Assembly: GCF_011752065.1 (NCBI RefSeq)
Contig: NZ_JAAIJY010000016.1
Span: forward strand, 1 to 64,000
Direction: 5' to 3'
Length of the DNA: 64,000 bases
From: Actinomyces sp. ZJ308
GTDB taxonomy: Bacteria; Actinomycetota; Actinomycetes; Actinomycetales; Actinomycetaceae
Made by a program: the position numbers and the translations under genes. The number at the start of each line of letters is the position of its first letter. The stretch's first letter is position 1. The notes under the pieces were generated by a model. It saw only the letters and a program-made list of their open reading frames with translations. It had not been told where the DNA came from and searched no databases. Positions 44,529-53,303 of this stretch are shown here, piece after piece.

Positions 44529-44634
44529 CGAGTGGCGGGTCGCCGGGTGCCACAGGTCGCCTCGTGCATGCTCCCTCCACAGGGCGGGCCGACGCCGGTC
44601 GTGGCCTCCCGCAGACAGCCCCCACCCTGGTGCC

Positions 44635-45594
44635 ATGACTACCGCCGTCCCAGAGCGCGTCCGCGCCGCCCAGCCACTCAGCGAGACTCCGACGCTGCCC
44701 CTGCTTCTCACCTCCGATCCGGTCATGGACGGGGTCTCCCATCTGTACGCAGGCTCGGGACTGACCCGCATCGCCCCGGGAACCTATGTGTCCTCCCAGG
44801 AATGGAAGGCGGCCAGGCCCGAGCTGAGGCACCTGACCCTCATCCGGGCGGTACTGGCCAAGACCCGCGGGGACGTCGTCCTGCTGGGCCCCTCGGCGGC
44901 GGTGTGGCTCGGGCTCCCGCTGGTGGGCCGCATTCCCAGGCGCGTTCAGTGCCTCCGACTCGGTGAGGCCCGCTCGCACACGGCCATGGTGCAACGCCGT
45001 CGTCGTCCAGGACTGGGCGGCCTGATAGAGAATGTCGGGGTCCACACCGCGAGCGTGGCCGACACGGTTGTTGATGTGGCCAGGTGGGGCGGGCTCACCC
45101 AGGGCGTGTGCGCCATGGACGCCGCCCTGGGCAGGCGCCTGTGCACCCACGCCGAGCTGGCCGACGCCGTCGACCGCCTCCCGGCCGGCGCCCGCGGCAT
45201 CCGCAGCGCCCGCACCGCCGCCCACCTGGCCGACGAGCGCGCCGAGTCCCCCGGCGAGTCCGTCTCCCGCGTCCGCATGTGGCAGGCCACCCTGCCCCGC
45301 CCCGACCTCCAGCACGAGGTCCGGATCGACGGCGAGCTCTACCGCCTCGACTTCTTCTGGCCCCAGGCCATGCTCGACGGAGAGTTCGACGGCCACGTCA
45401 AGTACACGAGGAACAGCTTCGGCAAGGACACCGAACGCACCGTCTGGGAGGAACGACAGCGCGAGCTCGCCCTCATCCGCGCCGGCTACGACGTCGCCCG
45501 CTGGCTCTGGAAGGACGCCCGGCCCCACGACGCCACCGCCATGCACCACGAGCTCGCCCGCCACAACATCCACCCCACCGGCACACGATGGTGA
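44635..45594 (+). CDS. AbiEi/DUF559-like protein, putative nuclease fold
   Basis: A 319-residue soluble protein. The N-terminal half (about 20-130) reads LTRIAPGTYVSSQEWKAARP and DVVLLGPSAAVWLGLPLVG, as in the AbiEi-type antitoxin-like family of actinobacteria. The C-terminal half has ESPGESVSRVRM, RLDFFWPQAMLDGEFDGHVK, and RELALIRAGYDVARWLWKD, an E...D...EFDG-x-VK arrangement like Vsr/DUF559 restriction-endonuclease folds. No toxin or antitoxin partner gene is beside it. The ATG at 44635 starts after array B4; array B5 starts right after the stop. Confidence 0.75.
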   Translation: MTTAVPERVRAAQPLSETPTLPLLLTSDPVMDGVSHLYAGSGLTRIAPGTYVSSQEWKAARPELRHLTLIRAVLAKTRGDVVLLGPSAAVWLGLPLVGRIPRRVQCLRLGEARSHTAMVQRRRRPGLGGLIENVGVHTASVADTVVDVARWGGLTQGVCAMDAALGRRLCTHAELADAVDRLPAGARGIRSARTAAHLADERAESPGESVSRVRMWQATLPRPDLQHEVRIDGELYRLDFFWPQAMLDGEFDGHVKYTRNSFGKDTERTVWEERQRELALIRAGYDVARWLWKDARPHDATAMHHELARHNIHPTGTRW

Positions 45595-45598
45595 GGAC

Positions 45599-45762
45599 GT
45601 CCCCGCCCATCCGGCTCACGGCCGGGGACATTCTGCGTCTACGGGTGCGCCCATCACGCGGGCGGGGACATCCCACGCGTGCGGGTGCGGAATTTCCGTC
45701 CCCGACGGCGTCGAATGTCCCCGTCCGCAGGAAAAGGCCCCCGGCCGTGCAGGAAGTCCCCG
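45599..45762. repeat. Family B repeat array, locus B5 (164-bp direct repeat, right copy)
   Basis: Same-direction copy of 44365-44528, beginning 5 bases after the AbiEi/DUF559-like stop and ending 21 bases before the convergent fructanase stop. The two copies bracket the gene exactly, like the ends of a cassette. It may also terminate transcription from both sides. Confidence 0.85.
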
Positions 45763-45782
45763 GCCGTTAGAGGGCGCAGCGG

Positions 45783-48605
45783 TCATACCTGCCGACGGCG
45801 CAGACGCAGCAGGTAAGCGCCGGTCGTGGTGGCCGCCGTGGCCAGGACTCCCAGTGTCAGGGAGACGCCGGTGCGGGCCAGCGGGAACCCGCTCCCCTTG
45901 CTCTGACCGGCGGCGGCCGCGGCCGGGCTCGCCGACGCCGATGCCGCCTCGGCCTGGCCGTGGGCCGGCCTCTGGACGGCCGGCTGACCCGGGCCGGGGG
46001 AGTCCGGACCCTCGGCCGCGCCACCGGCGTCCTCGGCGGAACCCAGGTGCCACAGACTCAGGGAGTCCAGGTGGGCGGTGCCGCCCTCGGCGTAGAGCGA
46101 GACGTTCGTGGCGCCCTCCTTGGGGTAGGCCGTCTCGGTGATGACGGGGGTGCCATCGGCGGCGAAGACCTCCACGGAGTGGGCGTCGACGACGACGCGC
46201 AGGTGGACCTGCCCCTCACTGTCCGGCGACAGCGGAGCGGTGGAGCGGTCCGGGAACTTCGGGGAGAAGTCGGTGACCCCGGAGCGGGTGCGGTCCACGA
46301 CGACCTGCTTGGCCTTGGCGTCGTAGCCGACGAGCGTGTACTGCTCGCCGTTGTCGAGGACCTTGAGGCCGGCGAAGGAGGACTTGCCCGGGCTCAGGTC
46401 GACGCTGATGTCCAGGGAGGTGCCCTGGGCGGCCTGGCCGAGCGAGGTGTCGCCCGCCGGGATGTCGGTGTCCTTGCGGGAGACCTCCTGGCCGGTGCGC
46501 AGGGACTCCAGGGCGGTGACCGGCTGGGCGGTCAGTAGCAGCTTGCCGTCGACCCGGGTCAGCCCCAGCTCGCGCACCGTCGACATGGCGGTGCGCCAGG
46601 TGGTGGTGGGCAGGTCGCGCACGTAGGCCCAGTTGCTCATCCAGCCCACCTGGTAGCGCTTGCCGTCGGGGGTGTTGTCCCAGGTGACGGCCGCGTAGTA
46701 GTCCTTGCCGTAGTCCAGGCGCGGGACGGCCTCGGCCCCGGAGAAGGCCCGCGTGTCGGACTGGATGATCTGGTCGACCATGAGATGGCCCCAGTCCTCG
46801 GCGTTGCCGTTGTGGTCCTCGATGACGAGGCGTGCCTTGCGGCCCTTGTAGGCCGAGACGTCCATGCTCGTCCAGTCCAGGGTCCCGGAGTTGTTGCCGG
46901 TGGCGGAGGCGACGACCTTGCCGTCGACGACGAGGCTGACCGAGGTGTTGTCCGCGAAGGGGGAGGCCTTCGTGTCCGAGGCGCGCACCTCGTCCAGCAG
47001 GATGTGGCCCCAGGAGCCGGTGGCCGTGTCAGTGACGACGATCTGGGCGGACTTTCCCTTGAGGTCGCTGACGTCCCAGCTCTGCCAGTTGAGCTCCTCC
47101 AGGTTGCGGCCGGTGGCCGAGCGCACCACCTTGCCGTCGACGACGAGCTCGACGACCGTCGCTCCGGCGCCCCCGTCGGCGCCTCCTTCGGGACGCGGGT
47201 TGTTGCCGCCGCCCATGAGGAGGTTGAGGTAGGTGGAGTCGATGGTGAAGGTCGGCGAGGTCGCGGTGCCGGTGGTGGCGTCCGAGCCCTGCCCGGTGGA
47301 GACGTCGAAGTAGGTGTTGATCAGCCCGGCGCTGGAGTGGTTGATCAGCGGCTGCTGCCCCGGGGTGGCGCCCTGTGGGGGCGTGGCCCCGAAGGCGGTG
47401 CCCTCCACGGTCCAGCCGTCCCAGGAGCCGTCGAAGCCGGCCAGGAGCCTGCCGCCGCCGTTGTCCCCGGTGGCCTGGGGGTTGTAGGGGTGCTTGCCGC
47501 CGGCGGTGCGCAGGTTGATGTAGGACGAGGAGACGGTGAATTCGTCCGAGGTCAGCGTGCCGGTATCGGCGTCGCCGCTGCCGAAGGAGTCCACGTAGGC
47601 CTTGCCCTGGTGGCCGGGCAGGTCCCCGGTGGCCGGGCCGGAGCCGAAGGCGGCGCCGTCGGCCCTCCAACCGGCGTAGCCGTTCTCGAAGTCGGCCAGG
47701 GTCGTGCCCTCCTCGCCGGTGTAGCGGGGGATGTCCTCGGGCGTGAAGGTGGAGCCGTCCCAGCTGCCCACGAAGTACTGGGCGGAGTCGGCCACGGTGA
47801 CGACGAGGACCCACTTGACCTGCTTGGAGTCGCCGTCGACCGGCAGCGGGAAGAAGTCCGGGCACTCCCACACCGCCGAGGTGATGCCCTCACCGCCGAA
47901 GCTGGACTGCTCGGTCCAGTGGATGAGGTCGGGGGAGGAGTAGAAGGAGATGCGGTGCTCGGTGGCGTGGGAGACCACCATGGTCCACCGGCCGGCCGTC
48001 TCGTCCCAGAAGACCTTCGGGTCGCGGAACTCGTTGGAGCCGATGTCCAGCACCGGGTCGCCGTTGTTGTACAGGTTCCAGGTGCGGCCCTTGTCAGTGG
48101 AGTAGGCCAGGGACTGGGACTGGTTGCCGCCGACGTCGGCTCGCGTCCACAGCGCCACCATGGCCGGGTTGTCCGGGCTGCCCAGGCCGGAGGTGTTCTG
48201 GGTGTCGACGACGGCTGAGCCGGAGAACACGCCGTACTGGGAGGTGTGCGGGATCGCCACCCCCAGCTCCTCCCAGTGGACCAGGTCCTTGGAGACCGCG
48301 TGGCCCCAGGACATGTTGCCCCAGTCCGAGCCCTCGGGGTTGTACTGGTAGAACATGTGGTACTCGCCGTCGTAGTAGACGAGCCCGTTGGGGTCGTTCA
48401 TCCAGTTCTTCTGCGGGGTGTAGTGGGTCTGCGGGCGCCACTGCTCACCGGCCTGGTCGGCGTTCGGGGCGGCCGGAGCCACCGGGGAGGCTGGGGCCGG
48501 TCGGGCCTGGTTGGTTGCAGCTGCGGGCATGGAGACCAGCGTAGAGCCGGCTGTGAGCAGGCAGAAAGCGGTCAGGGCGCTGAGCGGTCGGGCGATCCGA
48601 CTCAT
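45783..48605 (-). CDS. Cell-wall-anchored GH32 fructanase (levanase/inulinase type)
   Basis: A 940-residue secreted protein. Signal peptide 1-31; GH32 five-bladed propeller from about 57, with the nucleophile Asp71 in WMNDPNG, RDP at 194-196 and acid/base Glu247 in WECPD. An insert of about 300 residues (about 295-600) carries beta-sandwich-like repeats (DFENGYAGW, GFDGSWDGW, VVDGKVVRSATG). The beta-sandwich domain follows. The C-terminus has LARTG at 909-913, a hydrophobic stretch and RRRR-type tail, so a sortase should anchor it; LAxTG is a sorting variant used by actinobacterial sortases. It should hydrolyse fructans or sucrose outside the cell, releasing fructose for the PTS encoded 4 kb away. 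Confidence 0.93.
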   Translation of the reverse strand: MSRIARPLSALTAFCLLTAGSTLVSMPAAATNQARPAPASPVAPAAPNADQAGEQWRPQTHYTPQKNWMNDPNGLVYYDGEYHMFYQYNPEGSDWGNMSWGHAVSKDLVHWEELGVAIPHTSQYGVFSGSAVVDTQNTSGLGSPDNPAMVALWTRADVGGNQSQSLAYSTDKGRTWNLYNNGDPVLDIGSNEFRDPKVFWDETAGRWTMVVSHATEHRISFYSSPDLIHWTEQSSFGGEGITSAVWECPDFFPLPVDGDSKQVKWVLVVTVADSAQYFVGSWDGSTFTPEDIPRYTGEEGTTLADFENGYAGWRADGAAFGSGPATGDLPGHQGKAYVDSFGSGDADTGTLTSDEFTVSSSYINLRTAGGKHPYNPQATGDNGGGRLLAGFDGSWDGWTVEGTAFGATPPQGATPGQQPLINHSSAGLINTYFDVSTGQGSDATTGTATSPTFTIDSTYLNLLMGGGNNPRPEGGADGGAGATVVELVVDGKVVRSATGRNLEELNWQSWDVSDLKGKSAQIVVTDTATGSWGHILLDEVRASDTKASPFADNTSVSLVVDGKVVASATGNNSGTLDWTSMDVSAYKGRKARLVIEDHNGNAEDWGHLMVDQIIQSDTRAFSGAEAVPRLDYGKDYYAAVTWDNTPDGKRYQVGWMSNWAYVRDLPTTTWRTAMSTVRELGLTRVDGKLLLTAQPVTALESLRTGQEVSRKDTDIPAGDTSLGQAAQGTSLDISVDLSPGKSSFAGLKVLDNGEQYTLVGYDAKAKQVVVDRTRSGVTDFSPKFPDRSTAPLSPDSEGQVHLRVVVDAHSVEVFAADGTPVITETAYPKEGATNVSLYAEGGTAHLDSLSLWHLGSAEDAGGAAEGPDSPGPGQPAVQRPAHGQAEAASASASPAAAAAGQSKGSGFPLARTGVSLTLGVLATAATTTGAYLLRLRRRQV

Positions 48606-48736
48606 GGCATGTCCTCCGGGAAACGGGCTCGGCGTGGATGGGTCTGGACGAGGGCGCGCATGAGCGGCGGAACGGTACAGGCCGGTTCGGCGGGGCGGTG
48701 AGTGAGGAGCTGGCGCTCCGCTTCCCGCCCACGTCC

Positions 48737-48752
48737 GCTAACGCGCGTTAGC
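48737..48752. promoter_or_regulatory. LacI-type operator upstream of the fructanase gene
   Basis: GCTAACGCGCGTTAGC is a perfect 16-bp palindrome with a central CG step, 132 bases upstream of the fructanase ATG. The PTS operon carries GCTAACGCGAGTTAGC at 52201, one base different. A shared LacI-family repressor is the simplest explanation. Confidence 0.7.
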
Positions 48753-48882
48753 TCCAGTAACAAAAGTACGCGGCCCCCCGGGCTCGAGCAAGCGCTCAGG
48801 GGCGCATCCCGAGAAACATCGGGGACTTCTCAGGGTGCTCCCCGATGGTGGGCGGCGGACCGTCTTCGCCAGACTTGTGGAC

Positions 48883-49182
48883 ATGACACAGCAGCAGTAC
48901 CCCGGTCAGTTCAGCCAGTCCGCCCGTGACGGGGGCGAGACCGGATCCTCCTCCGACCGCACCGGTGAGTTCGGTCGCTTCCGCAGCTCGCTGCCCCATC
49001 GCTCCCGCGAGCACCGCATCCTGGGCGGCGTCTGCGGGGGCCTGGCCGAGGCCTGGGGCATGCCGGTCACCGCGGTGCGCGTCGGGGCGATCCTGGCCTG
49101 CCTCCTGCCCGGCCCCATGTTCCTGGTCTACCTCGCGGCCTGGTGCCTCATGCTCGACGAGCCCGCCCCCGCCCAGCACTGA
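48883..49182 (+). CDS. PspC-domain small membrane protein
   Basis: A 99-residue protein. A Gln/Ser/Gly-rich leader (1-40) is followed by the PspC domain: SREHRILGGVCGGLAEAWGM, the AVRVGAILACLLPGPMFLVY helix and a second hydrophobic stretch ending AAWCLMLDE. PspC proteins are membrane-associated stress sensors or regulators. The ATG at 48883 is the first to give a domain-like N-terminus. Single gene, followed by a 625-base gap that contains family B array B6. Confidence 0.85.
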   Translation: MTQQQYPGQFSQSARDGGETGSSSDRTGEFGRFRSSLPHRSREHRILGGVCGGLAEAWGMPVTAVRVGAILACLLPGPMFLVYLAAWCLMLDEPAPAQH

Positions 49183-49607
49183 GTCGGCACTGATCCGGTA
49201 CTGATCCGGTGCTGGGCCGGCACCGCTCCATGCGGACCGGTCTCGGGTCGGCTCGAGTCGACTCAGGCCGGCTCGGGGGTGTCCGGGCCGGCCGAGGCCT
49301 GGACCGCGACGACTTTTCGGCGGCCTTTAGCGCCGCGGCAACATGACCCGTACCAGACTCAAGACCACTGAAACCCGCTGACAACCCTCTGACGGCGTCG
49401 GGCCGTCCACGTCTCAAGGAAGGTGATCGCCGTTTCCTCACTGCTCCTCTCCTGTCGACTGCGCCTCACCCGCTTTCTTCTGACCTATGCCCGTCCCGAC
49501 CGCCACCGGTTCCAGGCGGTTCCTCGGGCGCATGCGTGAGGACAGGGCTGCGCCCACCTCGTCGCCCCCGGTTCCACGGGTGGCGTGGTGGACGCAGCCC
49601 GCTTCTC
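49183..49607. other. Intergenic region between pspC-type gene and array B6
   Basis: About 425 bases without a convincing gene. It holds a short tandem GGTACTGATCCGGT-like repeat at about 49195-49215 just after the PspC stop, a G/C-rich stretch with repeated CTCGGGTCGGCTCGAG, and an AT-richer spot (GACTTTTCGGCGGCCTTTAG at about 49310). Long minus-strand frames here have poor composition and are rejected. Confidence 0.45.
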
Positions 49608-49752
49608 GGCGGGGACATTCCACGCGGCTGGGTGCGGTCGCCTTCTCGGCGGGGACATGTGACGCGTACGGGGACAGAATTCCCGTCCCCGTACGCGTGG
49701 GATGTCCCCGCCAGTGGTGGACCGCACCCGAACGTGCAGGATGTCCCCGCCG
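49608..49752. repeat. Family B GGGGACAT-module array, locus B6
   Basis: The clearest example of the module symmetry: GGGGACATGTGACGCGTACG is followed by its inverted partner GTACGCGTGGGATGTCCCCG around GGGACAGAATTCCCGTCCC, making a long palindrome (about 49654-49712). Flanking modules are GGGGACATTCCACGC and GCAGGATGTCCCC. It lies 56 bases upstream of nadE. Confidence 0.85.
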
Positions 49753-49807
49753 GTGACACGAGAGCGGCGGTCTCGCGGGAATCCGCGGTCAATGGGAGGA
49801 TCGAGCC

Positions 49808-52108
49808 GTGACCGACCCCGTGACTGACGCCGTGAACACCCCTGTGAACACCCCCGTGACCGACATCGAGTTCCTCTCCGCCTACGGCCAGGGCTTCGCC
49901 CGCGTCGCCGCCGTCACCCTGCCGGTGGTGCCGGTCAACCCGGCCGCCAACGCCGCCGCGATCATCGAGCAGGCCCGGGCCCTGTCCGACGACGGCGTCT
50001 GCCTGGCCGCCTTCCCCGAGCTGTGCCTGACCGGCTACGCCATCGACGACCTCCTCCTGTCCGACGTGCTCCTGTCCGACGTCCTGGCCGCCATCGAGGC
50101 CCTGCGCGCCGCCAGCGCCGACCTCCTGCCCGCCCTCGTCGTCGGCGCCCCCCTGCGTCTGGGCGACCGCCTCTACAACTGCGCCCTGGTCATCCAGGGT
50201 GGACGGGTGCGCGGCGTCGCCCCCAAGTCCTACCTGCCCACCTACCGGGAGTTCTACGAGAAGCGGCACTTCGCCCCCGGGGACGCCCTGCCCGTCGGGG
50301 TGGAGGCCATCGAGCTGCCCGGCGTGCGCGGCGGCACCGACGGCTCCCACGACGACGCGGCCCCTGCCGCCCCCACGGCCTCCGCCGGGCCGGTCGCACG
50401 AGTCCCCTTCGGGGCGAACCTCCTGTTCGAGGTCGACGACGTCCCCGGCCTGACCTTCCACGTCGAGGTCTGCGAGGACATGTGGGTGCCCGTCCCGCCC
50501 TCGTCACTGGCGGCCCTGACCGGGGCGACGGTCCTGGTCAACATCTCCGGCTCGCCCATCACCGTGGGGCGGGCCGAGGACCGCGCGCTGCTGGCGCGCT
50601 CGTCGTCGGCCCGGGGCCTGGCCGCCTACGTCTACGCCGCCGCCGGGCAGGGCGAGTCCTCCACGGACCTGGCCTGGGACGGCCAGACCCTCGTCTACGA
50701 GAACGGTGAGCTGCTCGGCTCCACCGAGCGCTTCCCGGACGGGCCGCGCGCCACGGTCGTCGACGTCGACATCGAGGGCCTGCGCGCCGAGCGCCTGCGC
50801 CAGGGAACCTTCGCCGACAACGCCCGCACCCTGAGCGCCCCCGGCGCGGGCGGCCCGGCGCAGGCCACCACCTTCACCGACCCGGCGGCCTTCCGGCGCA
50901 TCCGCATCGGCGCCGCAGACCTGGCGGCCCCCCGCACGGACATCGGCCTGCGCCGGCGCGTGGACCGCTTCCCCTTCGTGCCCGACGACCCGGCCCGCCT
51001 GGCCCAGGACTGCTACGAGGCCTACAACATCCAGGTGGCCGCTCTGGTCCAGCGCCTGGGGGCCATCGGCAACCCCAAGATCGTCATCGGCGTCAGCGGC
51101 GGCCTGGACTCCACCCACGCCCTCATCGTCGCCGCCCGTGCCATGGACCGCCTGGGCCGGCCGCGCTCGGACATCCACGCCATCACCATGCCCGGCTTCG
51201 CCACGAGCGCCGGCACCCGCCGCAACGCCGAGGACCTCGCCGTCGGCCTGGGCTGCACCTTCGAGGAGCTCGACATCCGGGCGACCGCCACCCAGATGCT
51301 CACCGAGATGGGTCACCCCTACGGCCAGTACGCGCGCACCGGCGTCCTTCCCGACGGCGTGAGCGAGCGCGACCTCTACGACGTCACCTTCGAGAACGTC
51401 CAGGCGGGTCTGCGCACCGACTTCCTCTTCCGCATCGCCAACCACCGCGGCGGGATCGTGCTGGGCACCGGTGACCTCTCCGAGCTCGCCCTGGGGTGGT
51501 GCACCTTCGGGGTGGGCGACCAGATGGCCCACTACGGCGTCAACGCCGGCATCCCCAAGACCCTCATCCAGCACCTCATCCGCTGGGTGGTGTCCGAGGA
51601 GCTGTTCGACGACGCCGTCGGGCGCACCCTGCTGTCCATCCTGGACACCGAGATCAGTCCCGAGCTGGTTCCGGCCGAGGCCGGCGGCGCCATCCAGTCC
51701 ACCCAGGCCAAGATCGGGCCCTACGCCCTGCAGGACTTCACCCTGTGGCACGTGCTGCGCCGCGGCTCGCGCCCCAGCCGCATCGCCTTCCTGGCGCAGC
51801 GGGCCTGGTCGGACGCGGATGGCGGGGACTGGCCCGAGGGTCTGCCGCAGGCGGAGAGGGTCGCCTACGACCTCCCCGAGATCCGCCGCTGGCTCGAGCT
51901 GTTCCACCGGCGCTTCTTCACCAACCAGTTCAAGCGCTCCACCCTGCCCAACGGGCCCAAGGTGGTGGCCGGCGGCTCGCTGTCCCCCCGCGGGGACTGG
52001 CGCATGCCCTCCGACGCCGCGGCGACGGCCTGGCTGGCCGAGCTCGAGCGCAACGTGCCCAGCGGCGAACCCACCGACAAGAATCAGGACCATCGTCCTA
52101 CGGCGTGA
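49808..52108 (+). CDS. nadE: Glutamine-hydrolysing NAD+ synthetase
   Basis: A 766-residue fused enzyme that makes NAD+ from deamido-NAD+ with ammonia from glutamine. The N-terminal nitrilase domain has the Glu71 (AAFPELCLTGY), Lys140 (GVAPKSYLPTY) and Cys222 (VEVCEDMWVP) triad, so the glutaminase is intact. An Ala/Pro/Gly/Asp-rich insert at about 173-198 makes it longer than the roughly 680 residues of the mycobacterial enzyme. The NAD synthetase domain has IVIGVSGGLDSTHALIVAAR, GTGDLSELALGW and KTLIQHLIRWV. The GTG at 49808 has GGGAGGA upstream. Single gene. Confidence 0.95.
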   Translation: MTDPVTDAVNTPVNTPVTDIEFLSAYGQGFARVAAVTLPVVPVNPAANAAAIIEQARALSDDGVCLAAFPELCLTGYAIDDLLLSDVLLSDVLAAIEALRAASADLLPALVVGAPLRLGDRLYNCALVIQGGRVRGVAPKSYLPTYREFYEKRHFAPGDALPVGVEAIELPGVRGGTDGSHDDAAPAAPTASAGPVARVPFGANLLFEVDDVPGLTFHVEVCEDMWVPVPPSSLAALTGATVLVNISGSPITVGRAEDRALLARSSSARGLAAYVYAAAGQGESSTDLAWDGQTLVYENGELLGSTERFPDGPRATVVDVDIEGLRAERLRQGTFADNARTLSAPGAGGPAQATTFTDPAAFRRIRIGAADLAAPRTDIGLRRRVDRFPFVPDDPARLAQDCYEAYNIQVAALVQRLGAIGNPKIVIGVSGGLDSTHALIVAARAMDRLGRPRSDIHAITMPGFATSAGTRRNAEDLAVGLGCTFEELDIRATATQMLTEMGHPYGQYARTGVLPDGVSERDLYDVTFENVQAGLRTDFLFRIANHRGGIVLGTGDLSELALGWCTFGVGDQMAHYGVNAGIPKTLIQHLIRWVVSEELFDDAVGRTLLSILDTEISPELVPAEAGGAIQSTQAKIGPYALQDFTLWHVLRRGSRPSRIAFLAQRAWSDADGGDWPEGLPQAERVAYDLPEIRRWLELFHRRFFTNQFKRSTLPNGPKVVAGGSLSPRGDWRMPSDAAATAWLAELERNVPSGEPTDKNQDHRPTA

Positions 52109-52200
52109 TGTAAAACACAACCAACCGATTCCTGCATTCCCTGTTTGGGATTGATGTGTTTAAAACGCGTATTTACGCCAAAAAGTTGATATAGCGGGAC

Positions 52201-52216
52201 GCTAACGCGAGTTAGC
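52201..52216. promoter_or_regulatory. LacI-type operator upstream of the PTS operon
   Basis: GCTAACGCGAGTTAGC, palindromic except for one central position and differing at one base from the operator at 48737. It lies 10-25 bases after a possible -35 (TTGATA, 52186-52191), so a bound repressor would cover the promoter. The surrounding 100 bases are AT-rich. Confidence 0.7.
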
Positions 52217-52370
52217 AGTGTTGGTTTTGTGTGCTTATGTGTGAAAATGGTGGCCGTCTCAGTGGTGGTGATCACGCCGATCGTCCCTATCGTCGCCATG
52301 TCACACACGTCGCTGTTGCCCAGGCCTCACGAATGCCTGGCGGCAGCCCGGATGGAAAAGGTTCCCGCCC

Positions 52371-52811
52371 ATGGCTTCCCTGGTCATAGCTGCTCACGGA
52401 CACCTGGCTGAAGGCCTCGTCGCCTCCGCTGCGATGATCGTCGGCCCCAGTGACGACGTCGTCGCCGTCACCTTCGACCCCTCGGAGGGCCCCGACGACC
52501 TGTTGGCGAAGTACGCCGCCGCAGTCGAGGCCTCCTCCAGTCAGGAGCACCTCATCCTCGTCGACCTCTTCGGCGGCAGCCCTTACAACGCCGCGGCCCG
52601 CTTCGCAGCGGGGCGCGACGATGCCGACGTCGTCACCGGCGTCAACCTGCCCATGGTCATCGAGGTCCTGTCCCGTCGCCTTGCCGGCGCCGGGCTCGCC
52701 GAGCTCGTAGAGGCCGCCCGGACGTCCGCCACCGACGGCGTCAAGGTCCTCTCCGAGGTCTTCACCCCTGCACCCACCACCACTTCCGACGATGAAGGAG
52801 ACGAGCTCTGA
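52371..52811 (+). CDS. Mannose-family PTS EIIA component
   Basis: A 146-residue phosphocarrier of the mannose/fructose/sorbose (EII-Man) family. The phosphorylated His9 sits in SLVIAAHGHLAEGLVASAAM, and HLILVDLFGGSPYNAAARF and NLPMVIEVLSRR are family hallmarks. The protein takes phosphate from HPr and passes it to EIIB; no EI or HPr gene is in the window. The ATG at 52371 follows AAAAGG. It starts the EIIA-EIIB-EIIC-EIID operon. Together with the fructanase, a LevD-like fructose role is inferred from the shared operator. Confidence 0.93.
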   Translation: MASLVIAAHGHLAEGLVASAAMIVGPSDDVVAVTFDPSEGPDDLLAKYAAAVEASSSQEHLILVDLFGGSPYNAAARFAAGRDDADVVTGVNLPMVIEVLSRRLAGAGLAELVEAARTSATDGVKVLSEVFTPAPTTTSDDEGDEL

Positions 52812-53302
52812 TGGATGTCAAGCTCCTGCGTATCGATTCCCGCCTGGTCCACGGACAGGTCGCCAACAACTGGGCTGGATCCCTTGGAGCCGAGTCCATC
52901 CTCGCCGTCTCCGACGGCGCCGCCAACGACGAGCTGCGCAAGACCCTCATGCTGCAGACCGGCGGCGGCAAGGTGAAGGTCCACGTGCTGGGCGTCGAGA
53001 AGGCCGCGCGCGTCTACAAGAACCCCAAGTACGAGAACCTCAAGGCCGTCATCGTCGTCGAGACCCCGGCCGACATCGTCCGCCTCCTCGACCTGGGTAT
53101 CGAGGTCGACCAGGTCAACGTCGGCGGCATGACCTTCAAGCAGGGCACCAGCCAGGTCTCCCAGGCCGTCTACGCCAGCCCCGAGGATGTCGAGGCCTTC
53201 AAGGAGATCGACTCGCGCGGCATCAAGCAGTACATCCAGCAGGTGCCCTCCACTGCGAGCTCCGACCTCATGGGGGCCCTCAAGGACAAGGGCCTGCTCT
53301 AA
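52811..53302 (+). CDS. Mannose-family PTS EIIB component
   Basis: A 163-residue EIIB. The phosphorylated His14 lies in LLRIDSRLVHGQVANNWAGS, followed by the family motifs ILAVSDGAANDELRKTLM, VIVVETPADIVRLLDLGI and VNVGGMTFKQGTSQVS. It transfers phosphate from EIIA to the sugar being imported by EIIC/EIID. The ATG overlaps the EIIA stop (TGATG). A GC-rich hairpin (53304-53335) stands right after its stop, with a 150-base gap before EIIC. Confidence 0.94.
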   Translation: MDVKLLRIDSRLVHGQVANNWAGSLGAESILAVSDGAANDELRKTLMLQTGGGKVKVHVLGVEKAARVYKNPKYENLKAVIVVETPADIVRLLDLGIEVDQVNVGGMTFKQGTSQVSQAVYASPEDVEAFKEIDSRGIKQYIQQVPSTASSDLMGALKDKGLL

Positions 53303-53303
53303 G

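Noticed and set aside
42901-45573. A minus-strand frame of about 890 codons covering the LacI-family gene, a repeat array and the AbiEi/DUF559-like gene.
   Set aside because: It runs through two recognised genes and a repeat array on the other strand and has low-complexity composition.
49466-50461. A minus-strand frame across array B6 and the start of nadE.
   Set aside because: It reads through repeat DNA and the start of a real gene, with Gly/Val/Asp-rich translation.
50504-52120. A minus-strand frame of over 500 codons antisense to nadE.
   Set aside because: It mirrors the nadE codons with Gly/Val/Asp-rich translation and no motif.
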